Below are positions 8,900-17,717 of a DNA stretch of 64,000 nt, in pieces. The stretch's first letter is position 1. Every line of letters starts with the position of its first letter. The position numbers and the translations under genes were made by a program. The stretch comes from Acidobacteriota bacterium (GTDB taxonomy: Bacteria > Acidobacteriota > Terriglobia > Acidiferrales > UBA7541). The stretch covers positions 42,572 to 106,571 of the forward strand of contig JAJPIE010000023.1 of the NCBI GenBank assembly GCA_021324935.1, given 5' to 3'. The notes beneath the pieces were generated by a model. That model was not told where the DNA came from, ran no database searches, and was given only the letters and a program-made list of their open reading frames with translations.

Positions 8900-10849
8900 T
8901 CACTCGCGGGCATCCAGCATTTCCCGGATCTGGCTTGCCAGCGACGTGGGGCTGTACGGCTTTTGCAGGTAGTGCGAGCCCGGCACATTCGCCACCGCGT
9001 TGTTCGCATTTTCGGTAAATCCGCTGGTAAACAGTATTGGCAGGTTCGGGTTGCGTCGCAGCAACTCCGCCGCGGTCGCCGCTCCTCCCATCTGCGGCAT
9101 CACCACGTCCAGCACGGCCAGCGCCGGGGGTTCGAGTTGCGCCAGATGAAGCGCTTGCTTTCCGTCCGCAGCGGCCAGGATGTGGTAGCCAAGGCGGCTG
9201 AGGGATTGGCGCACCAGTTCGCGGATCGAGTCGTGATCCTCCGCCAGCAGAATCGTCTCCACTCCCTGCAAGCGCTTCGCGGACTGCGGGGTTTGCGCAT
9301 CGCGAGTCGAATCCGCGAGGGAATTCTCCAGCGCAGGCAAGTAGACATGAAACAGCGTGCCTTGTCCCGGCTCGCTGTAGACGTGAATAAATCCGCCGTG
9401 TTGCCGCACGATTCCATACACCGTGGCCAGGCCCATCCCGGAGCCCTTGCCTCGTTCCTTGGTGGTGAAGAATGGCTCGAAAATGCGCTCCCGCACCTCC
9501 GGGCTCATCCCCGTTCCCGTATCCGAGATCGATAGCACGACATACGATCCCGCGGTCACACCGGGATAAAAGTGGCAAAAGGAATCGTCCAGCAGAATCA
9601 TTTCCGTCTTGATCCGCAGCCGCCCGCCATCCGGCATGGCATCGCGCGAATTCAGGCAGATGTTCATCAACACTTGCTCGAGCTGCGCTGGATCGGCCTT
9701 TACGGGTTGCAAGGATGCAAGGTCCACCTTGATCTCGATATCCTTGCCGATCACTTTGTCGAGGAGGCTCATGAGGTTTTTAATCACCTCATTGATCTGC
9801 ACGGGCCGCGGCTGCACCGTCTCCCGCCTTGCGAAGGTGAGCAATTCACGCGTCAGGGTCGCCGCGCGGTCGGCTTGCTGGCGGATGTGCGCGAAATACT
9901 CGGCAAGTTGCGGGTGCTCGCGGCTTTGGTCGTAGCCGATCTCCGCCCAGCCCAGGACCGCGCCCAGCACGTTGTTGAAGTCGTGCGCGATCCCCCCCGC
10001 CAGCTGCCCGATCGTTTCGAACTTCTGCGCTTGCTGAAGCTGGCGCTCGAGCGCGCGCATCTCCGTCACGTCCTCGACGAATCCTTCGATTTCGCCTCCG
10101 GAAAAAAGCCGCAGGTGCAGCCGCACGGAAACGAAACCCCCATCGCGACGCCGCCATTCGCTCTCCGCATTCCGCACCATGCCGTGCTCGCGGCATTCGC
10201 TGAGGATCTGCACGAAGGCTTCCGGATAGCGGAAAACATCTTTCGAGAGGTTAAGGGTCTGCAATTCCGCAAAGTTGGAACATGCCAGAATGTGCTGCAA
10301 GGTTTCGTTCGCCGACTCAAACACGCCGTCCACATGGGCCTGAAACGTCCCATAGATCCCATTCTCCATCAACTGCCGCACGCGCTTTCCGGCTTGTTCC
10401 AATTCGGAGCGCAGCCGCGCATTCTCTTCCTGGATCTTCTTGCCGGCCAGCATGCGCTTCATCGCCAACGGCAGCCGGCCCCATTGGCCGGCCAAAATAT
10501 AGTCGCTCGCGCCCAACCTTCTGCATTCCAGCTCGGCCTCATCTTCGGAACCTACCGCCAGCAAGAGCAGCGGCGTTTCGCACTTGCCGGATTTCAGGAG
10601 CGCGGACGTTTCCTGCGCTTCCAGTTCCGTCAATTTTCCGTGTACCAGCACCACATCGAATGCACCCGCACCTAGGGCATTTTTCAAAGCTTCCGCATTT
10701 GTGGTTATGACGGGATGAATCTGAAATCCACAATCCCGCAGAAAGTTCAGGATGTGCTCAGTGGACGAACCGTCCGGCTGGTACATAAGAATTCGCGCTT
10801 CGCATACCGGCAATTCGACGTTGTGGTTTAGTACGGCGGCGGGTCCCAT
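8900..10849 (-). CDS. Hybrid sensor histidine kinase with PAS and C-terminal receiver
   Basis: A 649-residue two-component protein without an obvious membrane segment. Order of domains: an N-terminal receiver-like domain (about 10-135), a coiled linker, a PAS domain (about 150-265), a HisKA helix with the phosphorylatable histidine in GGIAHDFNNVLG (about His288), an HATPase domain (GTGMSPEVR, GSGMGLATVYG), and a C-terminal receiver with its phospho-acceptor in AVLDVVMP (about Asp581). The N-terminal receiver has VLVHGKL where the aspartate is expected, so it is probably not phosphorylated. The ATG at 10849 is preferred over the extended frame because it follows a GGGGG run. No partner regulator is adjacent. 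Confidence 0.9.
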   Translation of the reverse strand: MGPAAVLNHNVELPVCEARILMYQPDGSSTEHILNFLRDCGFQIHPVITTNAEALKNALGAGAFDVVLVHGKLTELEAQETSALLKSGKCETPLLLLAVGSEDEAELECRRLGASDYILAGQWGRLPLAMKRMLAGKKIQEENARLRSELEQAGKRVRQLMENGIYGTFQAHVDGVFESANETLQHILACSNFAELQTLNLSKDVFRYPEAFVQILSECREHGMVRNAESEWRRRDGGFVSVRLHLRLFSGGEIEGFVEDVTEMRALERQLQQAQKFETIGQLAGGIAHDFNNVLGAVLGWAEIGYDQSREHPQLAEYFAHIRQQADRAATLTRELLTFARRETVQPRPVQINEVIKNLMSLLDKVIGKDIEIKVDLASLQPVKADPAQLEQVLMNICLNSRDAMPDGGRLRIKTEMILLDDSFCHFYPGVTAGSYVVLSISDTGTGMSPEVRERIFEPFFTTKERGKGSGMGLATVYGIVRQHGGFIHVYSEPGQGTLFHVYLPALENSLADSTRDAQTPQSAKRLQGVETILLAEDHDSIRELVRQSLSRLGYHILAAADGKQALHLAQLEPPALAVLDVVMPQMGGAATAAELLRRNPNLPILFTSGFTENANNAVANVPGSHYLQKPYSPTSLASQIREMLDARE

Positions 10850-11062
10850 CAGGCACCCCCATGGCAGGCCGCCGCGATTTGCGCAACTGTGCCGAAGTTC
10901 TGAACCTGGAACAATCGCTGACACACGGCACACACCTTTCAAGGATGGTTCGACGCAGGAGTAGCAGAATGAAGCGTACGTGGGGAATCTGATCACACTA
11001 CGTCGGGAAGGGAGGTCAGTATTGGTTATAGAATTGATAATGTCAAGCAATATTACTATTTT

Positions 11063-12046
11063 CTAAGAATCGGCCGGGTTCTGCGCCCCTCCCCGTCCCA
11101 AAACGAACGCCACCAGCCCGGCGAGTAGCCCGCCCATAATCACGATGCCCTCCCACACAAGACCCGCAGCCAACACGAGGTGCGGTGCTGCTCCAAATGG
11201 GGACAGCAGCCCAACCAATGCCGCCTCCCTGACGCCGATCCCACCTTGCGTCAGCGGTAGCACCGCCGCTAATTTCGCCAGCGGCCACGCGAAAAACCAG
11301 TCCCGCAACGGCAGCCACAATCCGCAAGCCTGCGCCAGCCACGCCGTCAGCAGCAGAAACGTCGTTTGAATCCCCGTCCCCAGGATCCACGCAAATCCCA
11401 GAATGTGCGGCACTCCGGAAACCGAGCGCACCGCATGCCTCACCCTGGCCAGTTGTCTTCGAAATCGCACCGAGCGGCCGCCAAGCAACGGCCGAAATAA
11501 CGCCAGCGAGCACAAAAACAAAATTGCCAAACCGATGCCAACGTACATCATTGTTCTTTGCGCTTCCTGCTGTACAAGCGAGGGCAACGCTCCAGGCAGT
11601 AACGCAATTCCAACCAGCACGAGGCCCGCTTGCGCCGTCATATCCACGAGCCGGTCCGCCACATTTCCAGCCAATACGCCTGCGGGATTCGGGCTGCGTC
11701 GCAATCCGACCGCGAGCCGCACCACGTCGCCACCAATGATCGACGGCAGAAACAGCGTGCCGAAAAGCCCTCCCGTGTAGCATTGCGCGCTGGTCCGGTA
11801 ATCCAGCCGCCCGCCCGCAGCATTCACCACCATGCGCCACTTGGCGATGCCCACGGCATGCGCGCAAAGATAGCCACCCAAAATCATTAGAAAGGTCGTT
11901 GCAGGAACCCGGCGGATCGCTTCTTTCAGCAGATGCCAGGGCAGGAAATGCAGCAGAATGCCAATCACCGCGGCGGCGGCGAGCCAACGCAGCGTAATCA
12001 GCAGCCGCCCGCGATTGCGATTTTCAGTTTTGGGGATTCGCAGCAT
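11063..12046 (-). CDS. YbhN/AglD-type (LPG synthase TM domain) membrane protein
   Basis: A 327-residue polytopic protein with about eight hydrophobic segments. It contains family landmarks GGDVVRLAVGLR, ADRLVDMTAQAG and the C-terminal LPLTQGGIGVREAALVGLL. These belong to the UPF0104 family, the flippase-like transmembrane domain of lysylphosphatidylglycerol synthases. The catalytic aminoacyl-transferase domain is absent. A role in flipping or transferring a lipid is known only by family analogy. It lies just upstream of the pterin dehydratase gene's 3' side on the same strand, with a 14-bp gap. Confidence 0.85.
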   Translation of the reverse strand: MLRIPKTENRNRGRLLITLRWLAAAAVIGILLHFLPWHLLKEAIRRVPATTFLMILGGYLCAHAVGIAKWRMVVNAAGGRLDYRTSAQCYTGGLFGTLFLPSIIGGDVVRLAVGLRRSPNPAGVLAGNVADRLVDMTAQAGLVLVGIALLPGALPSLVQQEAQRTMMYVGIGLAILFLCSLALFRPLLGGRSVRFRRQLARVRHAVRSVSGVPHILGFAWILGTGIQTTFLLLTAWLAQACGLWLPLRDWFFAWPLAKLAAVLPLTQGGIGVREAALVGLLSPFGAAPHLVLAAGLVWEGIVIMGGLLAGLVAFVLGRGGAQNPADS

Positions 12047-12060
12047 TCAGAGCCGGCAGC

Positions 12061-12351
12061 TTAGCCGCCGAAGATTTCGTTAATTTTTGCCGCCAATTGG
12101 AAATCCAGATTGCTGATGCCCTGCACGCTATGCGTGTTCAGGTCGATGACCACTTTGTTCCACACGTTGAACCATTCCGGGTGATGGTTCATGCTCTCCG
12201 CCACGAGCGCCACTTGCGTCATTTTTCCAAAAGCCGCCGCAAAATCCTTGCACTGAAACTCCCGGTGCAGTTTGGCGTTTACCACGCTCCAGCCCTTTGC
12301 GCTCTGCAAGTGCTGCTGAATCTCCGCATCGCTCAATTTTTGCGCAGGCAT
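12061..12351 (-). CDS. phhB: Pterin-4a-carbinolamine dehydratase
   Basis: A 96-residue enzyme of the PhhB/PCD family, which dehydrates 4a-hydroxytetrahydropterin to recycle the pterin cofactor of aromatic amino-acid hydroxylases. The active-site signature is complete: ESMNHHPEWFNVWNKV followed by LNTHSVQGISNLD. The ATG at 12351 follows GGGAGG by 7 nt. The longer 5' frame has no support. No phenylalanine hydroxylase gene is present nearby, so the substrate route in this organism is not shown by context. Confidence 0.93.
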   Translation of the reverse strand: MPAQKLSDAEIQQHLQSAKGWSVVNAKLHREFQCKDFAAAFGKMTQVALVAESMNHHPEWFNVWNKVVIDLNTHSVQGISNLDFQLAAKINEIFGG

Positions 12352-12539
12352 GGCCTCACCTCCCCAAACCTTTCTCCGGCAGGCTCCATTATGCGTGCAC
12401 ATGCACGGTGCGGCAACCACGCCCGGCGTCCCCCGCCGGCAATTGAACGAACGCCCGATTTTCAGTACGCTGGATGGCTCAATAGCAGCAATTTTCCGCC
12501 CTGTGCAGACATTCTCAGCCCTGCGGAATGGAGACCGTC

Positions 12540-13553
12540 GTGAAAAAGCAAGTGCGTGCGATTCAGTATGGAATCGGGCCCATTGGCGCCTCGATTCTCA
12601 AGCTTATGCGGGAAAAAGAAGCCATCGAAATTATCGGCGCCATCGATACCGATCCCGCGAAGATCGGCAAGGACCTGGGCGAAGTCGTCGGCGCTCCCGA
12701 CGCGCCCTGGGGGATCAAGGTTTCCGGCGACGCGGCAGGCACCCTGGAACAATCCGCCGACGTGGTCATGCACACCACCTCTTCTTCCTTGCCCAAGGTC
12801 ATGGATCAGTTGATCGCGGCCATGGAAGTCGGCTCCTGCGTAGTCTCCACCTGCGAAGAGCTTTCCTATCCCTTCCGCACCCATCCGGAACTCGCCGCGC
12901 AGTTAGACAAGTGCGCGAAGGACAACGGGGTCGCGCTGGTCGGCACGGGCGTCAATCCCGGGTTTGTCATGGATAAGCTGGTCATCACTCTTGCCGCGGT
13001 TTCCCAGCGCATCGATCACGCCAAAGCGCTGCGCGTCGTCGACGCTTCCAAGCGCCGTCTTCCTCTCCAGAAAAAAATCGGCGCCGGCCTTTCCGTCGAG
13101 GAATTCCGCGGCAAGGTCAAGGAAGGCACGATCAAGCACGTCGGGCTTCCCGAATCCGTCGCCATGGTGGCCGATTCACTCGGCTTGCGTGTCGACCAGA
13201 TTACCGAAACCATCGATCCCAAGGTTGCCACCGAGCGCGTGCAGACCGAATTTCTCACCGTGGAACCCGGCCAGGCGGCCGGGGTCCACCAGATTGCGCG
13301 CGGCCTATCGGATGGCAAGGAACTCATCTACATGGAGCTTCAGATGTATGTCGGCGCGAAGGATCCTGCCGACACCGTTGAACTCACCGGGCATCCCACC
13401 ATCAGCCTGGTGATTCCCGGCGGCTCCCATGGCGACATCGCCACCGCTTCGGTAGCGGTCAACTCCATTCCGTCAATTCTGGAAGCGCCTTCGGGGCTTC
13501 GCACTTCTCGGGATCTGCCCATCGGCTTCTTTCCGCCCAAAGGCTATAGGTAG
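12540..13553 (+). CDS. Dihydrodipicolinate-reductase-like dehydrogenase (2,4-diaminopentanoate dehydrogenase type)
   Basis: A 337-residue NAD(P)-dependent dehydrogenase with an N-terminal Rossmann motif YGIGPIGASI and a DapB-like catalytic half. It is longer than true DapB (about 270) and resembles the proteins annotated as 2,4-diaminopentanoate dehydrogenase. The visible landmarks are GTGVNPGFVMD and GHPTISLVIPGG. The substrate cannot be assigned from sequence. I prefer the GTG at 12540, which has GGAG 6 nt upstream; an in-frame ATG at 12528 would add four residues but lacks a spaced ribosome-binding site. Unlike lysine genes, none of its neighbours are biosynthetic partners. Confidence 0.8.
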   Translation: MKKQVRAIQYGIGPIGASILKLMREKEAIEIIGAIDTDPAKIGKDLGEVVGAPDAPWGIKVSGDAAGTLEQSADVVMHTTSSSLPKVMDQLIAAMEVGSCVVSTCEELSYPFRTHPELAAQLDKCAKDNGVALVGTGVNPGFVMDKLVITLAAVSQRIDHAKALRVVDASKRRLPLQKKIGAGLSVEEFRGKVKEGTIKHVGLPESVAMVADSLGLRVDQITETIDPKVATERVQTEFLTVEPGQAAGVHQIARGLSDGKELIYMELQMYVGAKDPADTVELTGHPTISLVIPGGSHGDIATASVAVNSIPSILEAPSGLRTSRDLPIGFFPPKGYR

Positions 13554-13695
13554 TCACAGAGCCGTCCAATGCTCTTCACAGGGGTCGCTGGAGTTGTAAT
13601 CCCGAGAATCGCCAATTCTTTGCGCGGAAAGGATCTCGACGCAAAGTCCTTAATTCGTTCCAAGTGTCAGCACAAGCCGTGGCGCTTCGCCCGCG

Positions 13696-14589
13696 TCACT
13701 TCTTCCAGAACTTCATCACTGCCGAATAGTCCAGGTCCTGTTGGGCTTCGCCTTTCACGTAGCTGTAAACTTCCCGCGCCGCCGCGGTCGTTGGCAGGGC
13801 CACGCCCAGTTGATTCCCCAAATCCAGCAACAATCCCAAATCCTTGTGCATCAGCCGCAGCGGAAAACTTGGTTTGTACTCGCTCTTGGCCATCAGCGGC
13901 GCCTTTACGTCCAGCACGCCGGAGCGGGCCATGCTCGCCTGCAGTACTTCAATCAGGCTCTGCTCGCTCAACCCCGCCTTGCTCACGATCGCCAGCGCCT
14001 CCGCCATCGCCCCCACCTGCAACGCCAGAATTCCATTCATGGCCAGCTTGATCGTTTGCCCAGCACCATTCGGCCCCAGGTAGAACCACTTTTTCCCCAT
14101 CACGCTCAAGACTGGTTCAACCGCCCGCAGCGTCTCGGCCTCCCCTCCAATCATGAAGACCAGGTTGCCTTCTCGCGCTCCCCAATCTCCCCCGGTCACC
14201 GGCGCGTCCAGGAATCGCACGTTACGCTCGGTGCAGGCCGCCGCAACCTTGCGCGCCAGCGCCGGGGAAATCGTGCTGGAGTCCACATAGATGCTTCCCG
14301 GCTGCAATCCCCCCAGCGCCCCATCCTGTTGCCCTTCGTGGCCCCAGAGAATCTCTTGGAGCGCCGGAGGATCACTCACGATCGTGAACAGAATTTCCGA
14401 CGCAGCGGCTGCTTCACGTGGCGTTTTCGCAAGTTTCGCTCCCGCCGCCACCAGGTCCGATGCGCGTGACGCGGTGCGGTTCCACACCGTCACGCTGTGC
14501 CCTGCCTTCAGCAGGTTCAAGCTCATCGGCCGCCCCATCAGTCCAAGGCCGATAAATCCAATTTTCCGGGAAGCGGATCCGTTGCTCAC
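13696..14589 (-). CDS. NAD(P)-dependent beta-hydroxyacid dehydrogenase (HIBADH family)
   Basis: A 297-residue member of the 3-hydroxyisobutyrate dehydrogenase/glyoxylate reductase family. It has the dinucleotide motif GFIGLGLMGRPMS, the substrate-binding DAPVTGGDWGA and the catalytic lysine segment GAGQTIKLAMNGI. Closest by eye are the succinic-semialdehyde/glyoxylate reductases, but substrate cannot be settled. Two GTG codons in a row could start it; the second (14589) has AGGAGG at the best spacing of 6 nt. Its 3' end faces the previous gene across about 140 bp. Confidence 0.88.
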   Translation of the reverse strand: MSNGSASRKIGFIGLGLMGRPMSLNLLKAGHSVTVWNRTASRASDLVAAGAKLAKTPREAAAASEILFTIVSDPPALQEILWGHEGQQDGALGGLQPGSIYVDSSTISPALARKVAAACTERNVRFLDAPVTGGDWGAREGNLVFMIGGEAETLRAVEPVLSVMGKKWFYLGPNGAGQTIKLAMNGILALQVGAMAEALAIVSKAGLSEQSLIEVLQASMARSGVLDVKAPLMAKSEYKPSFPLRLMHKDLGLLLDLGNQLGVALPTTAAAREVYSYVKGEAQQDLDYSAVMKFWKK

Positions 14590-14695
14590 CACAAGCCTCC
14601 TGACATTGATTCCTGGACGGACAGCCTCCGTGCCCGCATCCAGCGCACAGAAATTGTAGCCGATTCGCGGAGTCGCGTCGTTTGTCAGCGAGGGT

Positions 14696-15058
14696 TTATG
14701 CCGTTTTTGGACGTTGCGGCATGGAAATCAGAGAAACGCCCGTGGTTGGCAACAATCCGGAACCCGCCGCTGCCGCCCCTGCCTGTGGATTCTCGGATGG
14801 AGCCGCCCCAGTGGTTTGTATCGTCGCTTGGTCCGCCGGCTCTGCTTCCTTTTTCTGGGCCTCTTCGATGCGGTAAATAAACTGGTAAGGAATTTCCCAG
14901 CGAAAGTAGCTTCGTTTGCCTTTCTGCTCCAGGTGGTGTTCCAGGAAAATCGAGCGCCCGGAGTCCGCCGCGAACGTTCCGGAAGCAGGCAGCAAAGTAT
15001 CGCCGACACGATACTGCACCGTGACTTTCCGGCCCAGAAAGTGCCCAAATGACGCCAT
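14696..15058 (-). CDS. Hypothetical protein with Ala/Pro-rich tail
   Basis: A 120-residue protein. The first 70 residues form a beta-rich soluble region (GRKVTVQYRVGDTLL, RSYFRWEIPYQFIYRI), and the tail is Ala/Gly/Pro-rich and probably disordered. No domain is recognised. The start at 15058 has only a weak upstream GGA, so it could begin slightly later. It is divergent from the peptide cassette that begins at 15322. Confidence 0.6.
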   Translation of the reverse strand: MASFGHFLGRKVTVQYRVGDTLLPASGTFAADSGRSIFLEHHLEQKGKRSYFRWEIPYQFIYRIEEAQKKEAEPADQATIQTTGAAPSENPQAGAAAAGSGLLPTTGVSLISMPQRPKTA

Positions 15059-15258
15059 TCCGAAAAGTCTGCGCAGGGGTCACCAGAGGGTCAATAGTAC
15101 TACCAGTCTGGAACTTAAGTACCGTTGCGGCTACACGATTTGGAACGGTACCATCCTGGACGAGGGCACAGGTTCACTCGTTCGCCGGGCGAATACCCAG
15201 CGAAATGAGATGACATTTGCCCGTTAGTAGTTTTGCACAGGATCGTAGTGTGCCCTAC

Positions 15259-15286
15259 TTGACACTATCCTGATTCAGGATAGAGT
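15259..15286 (+). promoter_or_regulatory. Promoter with palindromic operator in its spacer
   Basis: A consensus -35 TTGACA (15259-15264) is followed after 16 nt by TAGAGT (15281-15286), a fair -10. The spacer and -10 edge are filled by the odd palindrome TATCCTGA-T-TCAGGATA (15266-15282), flanked by ACAC and GTGT. This layout, an operator between -35 and -10, is classical for repression. It sits about 35 bp upstream of the 52-aa peptide gene. The regulator is not identified. Confidence 0.55.
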
Positions 15287-15321
15287 GTCTCCGTTCGTTT
15301 TTCCGCTCTCGGAGGCACTAA

Positions 15322-15480
15322 ATGTCACGTAAACTGGGTGTGCTAGTCCTTGCAATGGGTATACTTGTCGGTGCAATGGGCTTGAAGACCATCGTCAGCG
15401 CAAACGCGAAGACGACGGTCATGATGGCGAACGGCTGCTCGCCGGTTCCGCCGCCGATCAAGGATCCGCCGAAGAACTAA
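15322..15480 (+). CDS. 52-aa exported proline-rich peptide, first gene of cassette
   Basis: A short gene with a strong ribosome-binding site (GGAGG, 6 nt before the ATG). The product opens with a basic end and one hydrophobic stretch (MSRKLGVLVLAMGILVGAMG), then VSANA, a likely signal-peptidase site, leaving a mature peptide of about 23 residues, with one cysteine and the ending SPVPPPIKDPPKN. It is the first gene after the operator-bearing promoter and precedes a 7-TM protein by 60 bp. I recall similar short peptides upstream of membrane proteins in other acidobacteria, but no function is known to me. Alternatives: a secreted signal, or a leader peptide. Confidence in being a gene is good; function unknown. 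Confidence 0.65.
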   Translation: MSRKLGVLVLAMGILVGAMGLKTIVSANAKTTVMMANGCSPVPPPIKDPPKN

Positions 15481-15540
15481 GTCTGGCCGACCCGAACTGG
15501 AACAGTTGATTCCCAAGTCAGGCCAGGCAAAACGAGGCCA

Positions 15541-16236
15541 ATGCCTGACGGAGTTGCACTCGCAATCTGGATCTTGGGGATCGTCGCGGATGTGTGCCTG
15601 ATCGTAACGTCGCTGGTTCGGGGCTCTTTTCTTAAGTACTTCTTTTTGAATCTTTACGTGATTCTGTCCCTGTCTGCAGATCTCATGAGGCAGTATGTGC
15701 TGCGCGCATGGGGGCTGGACTCGCGGCAGTATCACTATGTCTACTACTACACGGATTGTTTGCTGACGATTGCGCTGTTCGTTGCCGTCATTAGCCTTGC
15801 ATCGCGTGTGTTTGCGGAACTGAAACTGGATCGAGTCGTTCGGGTAGTAGCGGTACTATTGCTTCTGGGTACCGCGGGTTTTTCCTACGCAGTTGTTGCC
15901 CAATCCACGCAGCGCCTGAGCACTTCGTTCACTTCGGAGCTCTCCCAGAATCTCTATTTTGTCGGCTTGGTGCTGACATACCTGCTGTGGGGCGCGGTCC
16001 TGAAGCTGCATGAAACTCGCACCCGGTTAGTGCAAATGGTCCTATCGCTGGGCCTGTATTTCAGCGCCTATGCGGGCAGCTATGCGCTGGTGAATTTGGC
16101 GTCCAAGTATGAGGTAGTGCTCTATCTTGGCCCGCTACTGGGCTGCTTTCTGCCGATATCCTGGTCCTTGACGATGCTGCGACATTCGGAGGATTCCCGC
16201 CTCACGCCCGCGCGCCTTGTGGCGGTGCAGCGATGA
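15541..16236 (+). CDS. 7-TM membrane protein of unknown function, cassette gene 2
   Basis: A 231-residue protein with seven clear hydrophobic segments at about residues 4-26, 36-54, 63-90, 98-119, 134-157, 165-187 and 194-215, and short loops. No enzyme motif is evident. The tail ends basic. The ATG is preceded by GAGG at 3 nt. It follows the exported peptide gene on the same strand, and the next gene overlaps its stop (ATGA). The seven-helix count and peptide neighbour invite a receptor or sensor idea, which is inference only. Confidence 0.7.
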   Translation: MPDGVALAIWILGIVADVCLIVTSLVRGSFLKYFFLNLYVILSLSADLMRQYVLRAWGLDSRQYHYVYYYTDCLLTIALFVAVISLASRVFAELKLDRVVRVVAVLLLLGTAGFSYAVVAQSTQRLSTSFTSELSQNLYFVGLVLTYLLWGAVLKLHETRTRLVQMVLSLGLYFSAYAGSYALVNLASKYEVVLYLGPLLGCFLPISWSLTMLRHSEDSRLTPARLVAVQR

Positions 16237-16634
16237 TGGCGGCGTTTATTCTCGCGTTTTCCCTGCTGACGCTACTGATGTTTTTCGTTTCGTACTGCCG
16301 TTCGCTGACCGCCGCGTCGATGCATGAATCGCTGACCGAAGAGGTTCTGGACGTAACCGGGATTCGCGAAAAGGCCTATGGCCGCGACTACGCCCGGGTT
16401 GTGCAGCTTCTGCGGCTCTGCCCGGACCGCAACGATGACCGTTCCGGGTTGCAGGTAGTGGGAGCCTATTACTCCTTTTTGAATTTTCTCGATCAGACAA
16501 TGTCGAAGCTGAGTCCAGCCGTACATACGTGGGCCGAAGAGGAGCGCGCGAGTTGCGCTCATTTCGCGGCCGTAGCCTTGGGGCGCCGCATCGCGCTGAA
16601 TCGCGAAATGATGGCGCAGCAGGCCGAACTTTAG
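16233..16634 (+). CDS. Single-TM protein, cassette gene 3
   Basis: A 133-residue protein with one N-terminal membrane segment (about residues 2-20) and a soluble C-terminal domain rich in Cys, His and Glu, with CRSLTAASMHESLTEEVLD and LLRLCPDRNDD. Its start overlaps the stop of the 7-TM gene by four bases, so it is very likely translationally coupled and made with that protein in one complex or pathway. No domain is recognised. Confidence 0.7.
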   Translation: MMAAFILAFSLLTLLMFFVSYCRSLTAASMHESLTEEVLDVTGIREKAYGRDYARVVQLLRLCPDRNDDRSGLQVVGAYYSFLNFLDQTMSKLSPAVHTWAEEERASCAHFAAVALGRRIALNREMMAQQAEL

Positions 16635-16729
16635 GGCCTACCTACTATCTCTTTCGCTGCATTCCGCGATTTCTCACTTTCGCGCGTACGCCGCACCTGT
16701 TAAGGTTTTAGTCTCTGCTCCTCACCGGA

Positions 16730-17671
16730 GTGGGAGCGTCCGCAGCGCAAAACGCACCGGTGAATAAAATCTGCTTGCAGTGCGGCGCCGTGCTCGCTTC
16801 CGGAGCGCGCGCCTGCCACTTTTGTGACCATCTGGAAATCTCCGTGGGCGAATCTTCCGACGCGACGGCGGGAAATCTCGCTCTTCGCCCGGCTTCCGAG
16901 GAAGAATGGCGCGGAGAGCTAAATCAACGTCTCCAGGCCTATCGAGCCCGGCGTCGTAAATCCACTCCAAACGAAGCGCAAACGGAGCTCCCGTTTGAGC
17001 CGAAGCCGCCACGGGCCGCCGTGGCGATTCAGGGCGACAAGACCGAGATCGCGGCTCCCGACCAAAAGGACGATTTCGCTTTCACGATCGCGATCGGCCG
17101 ACCGTCGCGTCCAGCCGAGCCCGAGGATCCGCGGCTGCTGATCGATGTCTCGCTGCCGGCACTTTCCGAAGAACAAGAGGCAACCGAGCCTGGTGCCGAT
17201 GTCTCTCCGTCACAACTGTATCCGGTTGCTTCGCTGCACGAGCGGCGCCGCAGCGCGATGATTGACGCAGCGTGCCTGGCCTTCGCCTATGGGGGTTTTC
17301 TCGCGTTGTTTGGTTCGCTGGGAGGCGCATTCACCCTCAGCAAGCTCAGCGCGGTTGTGTGCTTTTCAACCTTCGCCTTCGTCTACGTTCAATACTTCTG
17401 CCTGTTCACCATTTTTGGAGGAACCACGCCGGGAATGATGGTTCGCGGTCTTCAGGTGGCCAGCTTCACTGGGGAGGCTCCTACCGCGCGGCAGCTCTTT
17501 TGGCGCGCCACAGGCTACCTAATTTCAGCAGGCACGTTTTTTCTGGGATTCTTCTGGGCGGTCTGGGACGAGGACGGCATGACGTGGCACGACCGGATTT
17601 CGCGAACTTATCTGGCGGTTCCTGAAGCGTTCGCGGAAGCGGAAATCCCGCACGCCACCCCCGCGAGCTAA
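16730..17671 (+). CDS. Zinc-ribbon RDD-family membrane protein
   Basis: A 313-residue protein with an N-terminal zinc ribbon (CLQCGAVLASGARACHFC, about residues 15-32), a long charged linker, and a C-terminal RDD domain: RRRSAMIDAACLAF, three or four membrane helices, and FGGTTPGMMVRGLQV. RDD proteins are integral membrane proteins of poorly known function, possibly ion transport. The start is uncertain: GTG at 16730 is used; GTG at 16760 would begin at VNKICLQCG. It is convergent with the macrolide-type ABC genes. Confidence 0.82.
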   Translation: MGASAAQNAPVNKICLQCGAVLASGARACHFCDHLEISVGESSDATAGNLALRPASEEEWRGELNQRLQAYRARRRKSTPNEAQTELPFEPKPPRAAVAIQGDKTEIAAPDQKDDFAFTIAIGRPSRPAEPEDPRLLIDVSLPALSEEQEATEPGADVSPSQLYPVASLHERRRSAMIDAACLAFAYGGFLALFGSLGGAFTLSKLSAVVCFSTFAFVYVQYFCLFTIFGGTTPGMMVRGLQVASFTGEAPTARQLFWRATGYLISAGTFFLGFFWAVWDEDGMTWHDRISRTYLAVPEAFAEAEIPHATPAS

Positions 17672-17690
17672 AGCGCCTTGCAGAATAAAT

Positions 17691-17717
17691 TTTCCAGTTG
17701 CTGGAATTTACTTTTTG
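17691..17717 (+). terminator. Weak bidirectional terminator-like hairpin
   Basis: TTCCAG (17692-17697) pairs with CTGGAA (17701-17706) around a three-base loop and is followed by a T-rich run (TTTACTTTTTG). It lies between the convergent RDD gene and the ABC ATPase gene and overlaps the latter's stop codon. The stem is short, so confidence is modest. Confidence 0.4.
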
